From assembly GCA_040220135.1 (NCBI GenBank), contig JAVJTT010000009.1:310001-374000 (forward strand): a stretch of DNA of 64,000 nt, read 5' to 3'. Made by a program: the position numbers and the translations under genes. Numbering within the stretch: the stretch's first letter is position 1; each line of letters begins with the position of its first letter. The notes under the pieces were generated by a model, which saw nothing but the letters and a program-made list of their open reading frames with translations, was not told where the DNA came from and did no database searches. The stretch is from CAJXMH01 sp040220135. GTDB lineage: Bacteria > Bacteroidota > Bacteroidia > Flavobacteriales_E > Vicingaceae. Below are positions 59,306 to 64,000 of this stretch, piece after piece.

Positions 59306-59383
59306 TTCCACTTAAAGCAGAAGGCTTGGAATAGCACAAAGAAGAGTAAAAAGTTAGAAGTTTAAAGTACTTGGAGTACTTAA
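59296..59383 (+). repeat. Diverged copy B of the thiL 3' end (relic)
   Basis: After the lipoprotein gene the sequence again reads GAACAAATGATTCCACT, then CTTAAAGCAGAAGGC-type thiL coding (EQMIPLKA, then EGLE and an in-frame stop), then the same 3' flank. The lipoprotein stop codon (59303-59305) lies inside the copy. It is a remnant of a duplication that now flanks the lipoprotein gene. Confidence 0.7.
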
Positions 59384-59396
59384 AATTCTAATTCTT

Positions 59397-61193
59397 TTAA
59401 TCATTCAATTTTAATACAGCTAAAAAGGCATTCTGTGGAACTTCTACGCTACCAATTTGGCGCATGCGTTTCTTTCCCTCTTTTTGCTTCTCAAGAAGTT
59501 TACGTTTACGACTAATGTCACCTCCATAACACTTAGCGGTTACATCTTTTCGCAAGGCTTTCACTGTTTCTCTGGCAATCACTTTTGCCCCAATGGCCGC
59601 TTGAATGGCAATATCAAATTGTTGTCTTGGCAGCAACTCTTTCAGCTTTAAGCAAATCTTCTTCCCTAACTCAAAGGCTTTATCTTTGTGAATTAAGGCA
59701 GAAAGGGCATCCACTTGGTCGCCATTGAGTAGTAAGTCCATCTTAACTAAACTGGAACGCTGATAGCCGATAGGATGATAATCAAAAGAAGCATACCCTC
59801 GAGACATGGTTTTTAAACGATCGTAAAAATCAAATACAATTTCAGCCAAGGGAATATGGAAAGTTAATTCCACCCGATCGGTAGTTAAATAAACCTGATT
59901 CTGCAACTCCCCTCTTTTTTCAATGCACAAATTCATCACTGCCCCTACATAATCAGATTTGGTAATGATTTGTGCCTTAATGTAGGGCTCCTCTACATGA
60001 TCCAACAAAGTAGACTCTGGTAAATCCGAGGGGTTGTTAATCATAATTCTTTCTTCCGGATTTTTCACCAAATAAGCATGGTATGACACGTTTGGAACAG
60101 TGGTGATCACTGTCATATCAAACTCGCGTTCCAATCGCTCTTGGATAATTTCCATGTGTAACATACCCAAGAATCCACAACGAAAACCAAATCCTAAAGC
60201 AGCTGAGGACTCCGGTTCAAAAGTTAAAGAAGCATCATTTAACTGCAACTTCTCCATGGCTTCTCGCAGCTCTTCATACTCATCAGTATCCACCGGATAG
60301 ATCCCGGCAAACACCATGGGCTTCACATTCTCAAAGCCTTGAATGGCAGTTTGGCATGGATTAGCCACGGTAGTCAAAGTATCCCCTACTTTTACCTCTT
60401 TGGCCGTTTTTATTCCTGAAACAATGTATCCTACATCACCGGTTTTAATCACTTTTCGAGGTTCTTTCTTCAGCTTCAACACCCCTACTTCATCCGCATC
60501 ATATTCTTTTCCGGTGTTAACGAACTTTACCTTATCTCCTTTTTTGATTTCCCCGTTTAGGACCTTATAGTAGGCATGAATTCCTCGGTAAGAATCAAAA
60601 ACAGAGTCGAAGATCAAAGCTTGCAAGGGTTTATTTGGATCTCCAACCGGAGCAGGAACTCGATCTACAATAGCGTCTAAAATCCCTTCAATTCCTTGGC
60701 CGGTTTTAGCACTTGCCTCTAAAATATCTTCTCGATCGCAACCAATCAGGTCCACAATTTGATCTTTCACTTCTTCAGGCATAGCCGATGGCAAGTCAAT
60801 TTTATTTAGAACTGGAATAATTTCCAAATCATGTTCTAAGGCCAAGTAGAGGTTTGAAATTGTTTGGGCTTGAATTCCTTGAGAAGCATCAACAATTAAA
60901 AGTGCCCCCTCACAGGCTGCGATGGAACGAGAAACCTCATAGGAAAAGTCCACATGCCCGGGAGTATCAATTAAGTTTAAGATGTAGGCTTTTTCATCTC
61001 GAATAAAGTTCATTTGAATAGCGTGGCTTTTTATAGTGATGCCACGCTCTCTTTCTAAATCCATATCATCGAGAGTTTGCGCTTGCAATTCTCTCATGGT
61101 GATGGTTTGCGTCTTCTCTAATAATCGATCAGCCAAGGTGCTTTTTCCATGGTCAATGTGAGCGATAATACAAAAATTTCGAATCTGATCCAT
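59397..61193 (-). CDS. lepA: Elongation factor 4 (LepA)
   Basis: A 598-residue translational GTPase. G1 AHIDHGKST (residues 11-19), G3 'DTPGHVDF', G4 'NKID' and G5 'SAKTGQG' are intact. EF-G-like domains II, III and V follow, with the LepA-specific C-terminal domain (about 490-598, 'RETVKALRKDVTAKCYGGDISRKRKLLEKQKEGKKRMR'). It acts on stalled or mis-translocated ribosomes. Length is normal. A TAATTTTG -7 candidate on the minus strand lies at 61213-61220. Confidence 0.97.
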   Translation of the reverse strand: MDQIRNFCIIAHIDHGKSTLADRLLEKTQTITMRELQAQTLDDMDLERERGITIKSHAIQMNFIRDEKAYILNLIDTPGHVDFSYEVSRSIAACEGALLIVDASQGIQAQTISNLYLALEHDLEIIPVLNKIDLPSAMPEEVKDQIVDLIGCDREDILEASAKTGQGIEGILDAIVDRVPAPVGDPNKPLQALIFDSVFDSYRGIHAYYKVLNGEIKKGDKVKFVNTGKEYDADEVGVLKLKKEPRKVIKTGDVGYIVSGIKTAKEVKVGDTLTTVANPCQTAIQGFENVKPMVFAGIYPVDTDEYEELREAMEKLQLNDASLTFEPESSAALGFGFRCGFLGMLHMEIIQERLEREFDMTVITTVPNVSYHAYLVKNPEERIMINNPSDLPESTLLDHVEEPYIKAQIITKSDYVGAVMNLCIEKRGELQNQVYLTTDRVELTFHIPLAEIVFDFYDRLKTMSRGYASFDYHPIGYQRSSLVKMDLLLNGDQVDALSALIHKDKAFELGKKICLKLKELLPRQQFDIAIQAAIGAKVIARETVKALRKDVTAKCYGGDISRKRKLLEKQKEGKKRMRQIGSVEVPQNAFLAVLKLND

Positions 61194-61212
61194 ACTTCTT
61201 TCTTCAAGACTC

Positions 61213-61220
61213 CAAAATTA
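61213..61220 (-). promoter_or_regulatory. -7 box ahead of lepA
   Basis: TAATTTTG on the minus strand matches TAnnTTTG and is 19 bases upstream of the lepA ATG. The nearest TTG is only 14 bases further up, shorter than the usual spacing. Confidence 0.4.
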
Positions 61221-61378
61221 AGTTTTTAAAGGTTCAAAAAGCCGAAAACAGAATGCAACCTAATTTCAAAACAAATCGTCTCACACTCTCGAACAACTAA
61301 GTTTCATTGTAAAAGAGCATAATTTTATGTTTCTTTACGAATTGCTAATAACTGAACAACATTAATCTCGATAAGTAA

Positions 61379-64000
61379 ATGAAGAAATTCACCTATTTAC
61401 TGTTTGCTAGCCTAATCATTCTTTTTCTTACTCCAAGCAACACCTTTGCTCAACCCGCTTGGGCATCCGGTTATATTGAAATAGACTATGCAGGGCCAAC
61501 TAAGTACCCACAAGACTTACCTGTGGATTGGGAGTACCAAGACTTTATTGATTATTCCACCACAAGTATTCAAGGAGGGGAGGCAAGCTTAGCTGATGAC
61601 CCCCTAAATCCCAACAATACAGTTTTAAAACTTTCAAAGCCCGCAGGAGTTGCCTTTTCTGACGGAGGCTCTATCATTAGTGAAGAGTTAGCCCGCCCCA
61701 TTGACTTCGCTTTAAATGCTACAAACATTGTTAATGCCTATGTATACGCGACAGAGCCCAACACAACGGTAAGAATGAGAATTGAAGATGTAGTTGGCGG
61801 CAGTGTGGTTGAAGCAGAAGCTGCACCCAGCAGCCCCAACAGTTGGGAAAAACTAAACTTTGATTTTGACAACCCAATAAACGGAACATTTGACCCGGCT
61901 GCTGTTTATCAGCACCTAACGCTAACCATCAATCACGGAACAATAGCTGATGATGAAGAAATCTACGTGGACAGCATTTATGTTCCCAATCAAATTACCA
62001 ACACCTATTGCAACATTGGTGATAGCTTAAACATCGTCTTTCACTTTTATCGTGATTTTTTTGTTTCTGCCCTTGAACCATCTAAAACAGTTACTCTGTC
62101 ATCTATTGATTTGGGCATTTCAAGAGACATAACGCTAGACAACCTAGTTGACTTAGGAGTAGTTGAACAATATTGCCTGACTATTAATGGAAATGAAAGA
62201 ACAGAAGGAGCACTTTATTCTACTTCAGTTCCCGAACACTTGCCGCCGGCAAGAGATTGGAAAATTTCTTTTCAAGCTCAGTTTCGCTCACCGAGAAACA
62301 ACAATGTACCCGGTTTGCAAGAATATTACATAGAAACCAAATTGAATAATTTTAAATGTGGTAGACTTGACGGACTTGATGCAAGTGGACAGGCCATTAC
62401 ACGATTTAATGAACGAAACATCAATACGGTTCATTTCACAAACGATGCCCCAGTTGCTTCGTTTTGTGTCAATCGAGAATATACCTACACGCTGCCTGCT
62501 ATTGATGAAATGGATCAAGATGAGCTTTCGTTTTCGTTGGAGCCGGCTCGATCCGAAAATGCATCCACTTTAGTGAATTATGCAGTTCCAAATTTTCCCT
62601 TTGACTATCCATTTCCTATTCAAGAGCCTTTTTTAGCCTTTAATAAAAATACAGGCTCCATGACCTTTACCCCCTCTTCCATTTTTAGAAGTGTGGTAAA
62701 TTTTAAGATCAATGAAAAAAGAGGTTTTTATGTAAAAAGTGGGCAACTTGTTTCTTTAGATGACACCCTAAGTACCACAACTTTTTATGAAACGCGCTTT
62801 ATTTTAGACAACAATTGCAAATCTCAATTAGCTGATTTTGAAGGTGCTATTAAAGAAGAAGACCCTGTAGCAGGTGAGGATAGATGGTTTTCCACCTACG
62901 ACCCCTTAGAGGATGCCTATGAATTTGATTGTGGTACTGACACCATGACTTTCAACCTTTCTAGGCCAATGTTGTGTGCCACCATACAAAAAGAAGACTT
63001 TCGTATTGCCTTTACTTACAATGACATTACTGACCTAGCGGCTTACGTAGATGAAGTGTATTTTGCTGATGTTGATTTGTCGAAAAAAGCAATAAACCCT
63101 AGGTATACCAATGGGCAATGCAGTCCAAGCGGTGAGTTTAACCAGGTAACCTTAGTGTTAAACAGAGGTTTAGGACCCGGGCAGTATAACATCTTCTTTA
63201 AGCACGGGAACAATGATTTTATGACCATCAAAAACAGGTGTGATTATGACTTTCCCATTAATCAACCGTATGTAAAGTTCTTCATAAACGACGAGCTTAC
63301 TTACGAACACCCTGAAAATCTGTACATATACTGTAATCCTGCTGACTTATCTACTGCATACGCAGAGGCTTGGCAAAGAGGTGAGATTGCCGGACCCGGT
63401 AAATCCTATTACACATGGAGGCCAAACCCTGCAGACCCAAGTACTAAAAAGGATACAGTATTGCCAAGCACAAATATTAAAAAGCCAGATGGAACTTTTT
63501 ACAAAATTTCTGGAGAAGAATTTGACACTAATAAGCAAGCTTATAATGTTCCTGGGAAGAATCCACAAGAACAAGGTAGAGGGTCTCGTTACCGGTATGA
63601 CACCTATCCGGAAAGCAACCCCAACCCAAACATTTCTGTTTCTGACGGAATTTGGGAAGTAGGATTCGGACTTGATTACTCTGTTTACGACCCACAAACC
63701 GGAGATACTGTATCGAAAAAAGTTTGTTACGATACCGATCAATTTACGGTTCGCCGCTTTGACAATCCTGAGGTAGACATTCCAGACTATGATCTTTGTC
63801 CTGAAGATGATTGGCCCACAGTTAACTTAGGTAAATTTGTTACAGAGGACAATGCTGACCCCAATCAGTTTGTATTCCGAAGAATGCTAACCACTTTCAA
63901 CAAAATACCTACCGATCAGCAAATTGCCAATGGTAATTGGACAGCAATATTCTCTGGAAATTACAAGCTGAAGTTACCGGCACAAGAAACAAACAAGTTC
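61379..64000 (+). CDS. Large secreted surface protein, 3' partial
   Basis: The frame is open from the ATG at 61379 to the last base (874 codons) and continues beyond the window. Residues 1-25 are a signal peptide (MKKFTYLLFASLIILFL...FAQP). The following ~190 residues form a jelly-roll or carbohydrate-binding-like beta sandwich, then long beta-rich segments. A cadherin-like/Bacteroidota surface motif occurs mid-protein: 'ASFCVNREYTYTLPAIDEMDQDELSFSL' ... 'FNKNTGSMTFTPS'. That pattern is usual in gliding-motility-associated or T9SS cargo proteins, whose sorting tail would lie off the window. Its function (adhesion or matrix) is inferred only from type. Confidence 0.88.
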   Translation, partial: MKKFTYLLFASLIILFLTPSNTFAQPAWASGYIEIDYAGPTKYPQDLPVDWEYQDFIDYSTTSIQGGEASLADDPLNPNNTVLKLSKPAGVAFSDGGSIISEELARPIDFALNATNIVNAYVYATEPNTTVRMRIEDVVGGSVVEAEAAPSSPNSWEKLNFDFDNPINGTFDPAAVYQHLTLTINHGTIADDEEIYVDSIYVPNQITNTYCNIGDSLNIVFHFYRDFFVSALEPSKTVTLSSIDLGISRDITLDNLVDLGVVEQYCLTINGNERTEGALYSTSVPEHLPPARDWKISFQAQFRSPRNNNVPGLQEYYIETKLNNFKCGRLDGLDASGQAITRFNERNINTVHFTNDAPVASFCVNREYTYTLPAIDEMDQDELSFSLEPARSENASTLVNYAVPNFPFDYPFPIQEPFLAFNKNTGSMTFTPSSIFRSVVNFKINEKRGFYVKSGQLVSLDDTLSTTTFYETRFILDNNCKSQLADFEGAIKEEDPVAGEDRWFSTYDPLEDAYEFDCGTDTMTFNLSRPMLCATIQKEDFRIAFTYNDITDLAAYVDEVYFADVDLSKKAINPRYTNGQCSPSGEFNQVTLVLNRGLGPGQYNIFFKHGNNDFMTIKNRCDYDFPINQPYVKFFINDELTYEHPENLYIYCNPADLSTAYAEAWQRGEIAGPGKSYYTWRPNPADPSTKKDTVLPSTNIKKPDGTFYKISGEEFDTNKQAYNVPGKNPQEQGRGSRYRYDTYPESNPNPNISVSDGIWEVGFGLDYSVYDPQTGDTVSKKVCYDTDQFTVRRFDNPEVDIPDYDLCPEDDWPTVNLGKFVTEDNADPNQFVFRRMLTTFNKIPTDQQIANGNWTAIFSGNYKLKLPAQETNKF

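Overview
The window is a compact, AT-rich, gene-dense chromosomal segment from a member of the Bacteroidota, most likely a Flavobacteriales-like marine or environmental lineage. The evidence is consistent across the window. Several promoters match the Bacteroidota pattern (TTG, about 17-21 bases, TAnnTTTG). At least three secreted proteins end in type IX secretion (T9SS) sorting domains with an 'LF/YPNP' entry motif. Bacteroidota-restricted families are present (DUF4296, DUF6089-like, DUF2480, DUF3332, DUF922). The order pdxJ - CBS - BamA-like - nadK - DUF6089 - uppS - bamA - ompH - ompH - murI is typical of this phylum. I see no tRNA, rRNA, CRISPR array, prophage or classical insertion sequence.

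Layout. 1-2788: a truncated YyaL/DUF255 gene coupled to a secreted RHS-like protein. 2789-3407: a gene-free repeat island. 3408-7559 (minus): DUF922 protease-like protein, tsaB, HlyD adaptor, TolC. 7674-12071: acidic protein, tdk-alr, glycosyltransferase, SDR. 12068-14681: a response regulator with a fully degenerate receiver, divergent from a Na/Pi cotransporter. 14674-21995: lipoproteins, a LuxE-like protein, tyrS, an epimerase, a polyprenol-phosphate glycosyltransferase, a YbfF-like hydrolase and pdxJ. 22070-32097: the outer-membrane biogenesis block. 32110-41831: gamma-carbonic anhydrase, Nfu, a T9SS protein, an M14 peptidase, nhaA, purF, dxs. 41920-47822: two PKD/T9SS surface proteins, an ECF sigma factor and a membrane protein with an anti-sigma-like N-terminus and a beta-barrel-like C-terminus. 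47929-49476: DUF3332 lipoprotein and MscS. 49481-56775 (minus): a complete SUF iron-sulfur operon. 56940-64000: thiL, an EreA/ChaN-like lipoprotein, lepA, and a very large secreted protein that runs off the window.

How the genes work together. The SUF operon (sufA-like, B, C, D, S, E, T, DUF2480) builds Fe-S clusters, and Nfu probably carries them. BamA, two OmpH/Skp chaperones and the DUF6089 proteins build the outer membrane. UppS, MurI and Alr feed the cell wall, and dxs supplies isoprenoid precursors to UppS. The PKD proteins and the edge protein are surface cargo.

Most notable observations: (1) the PKD adhesin - sigma - trans-envelope regulator operon; (2) a four-helix-bundle gene bounded by inverted repeats inserted between sufB and sufC, with the same end motif in tandem about 52 kb away; (3) an uncatalogued 49-codon ORF coupled at both ends between sufD and sufS; (4) a 23-base palindrome over the SUF promoter; (5) a hairpin array between sufT and DUF2480; (6) a diverged copy of the thiL 3' end after the next gene; (7) a phosphorylation-dead response regulator beside a phosphate transporter.
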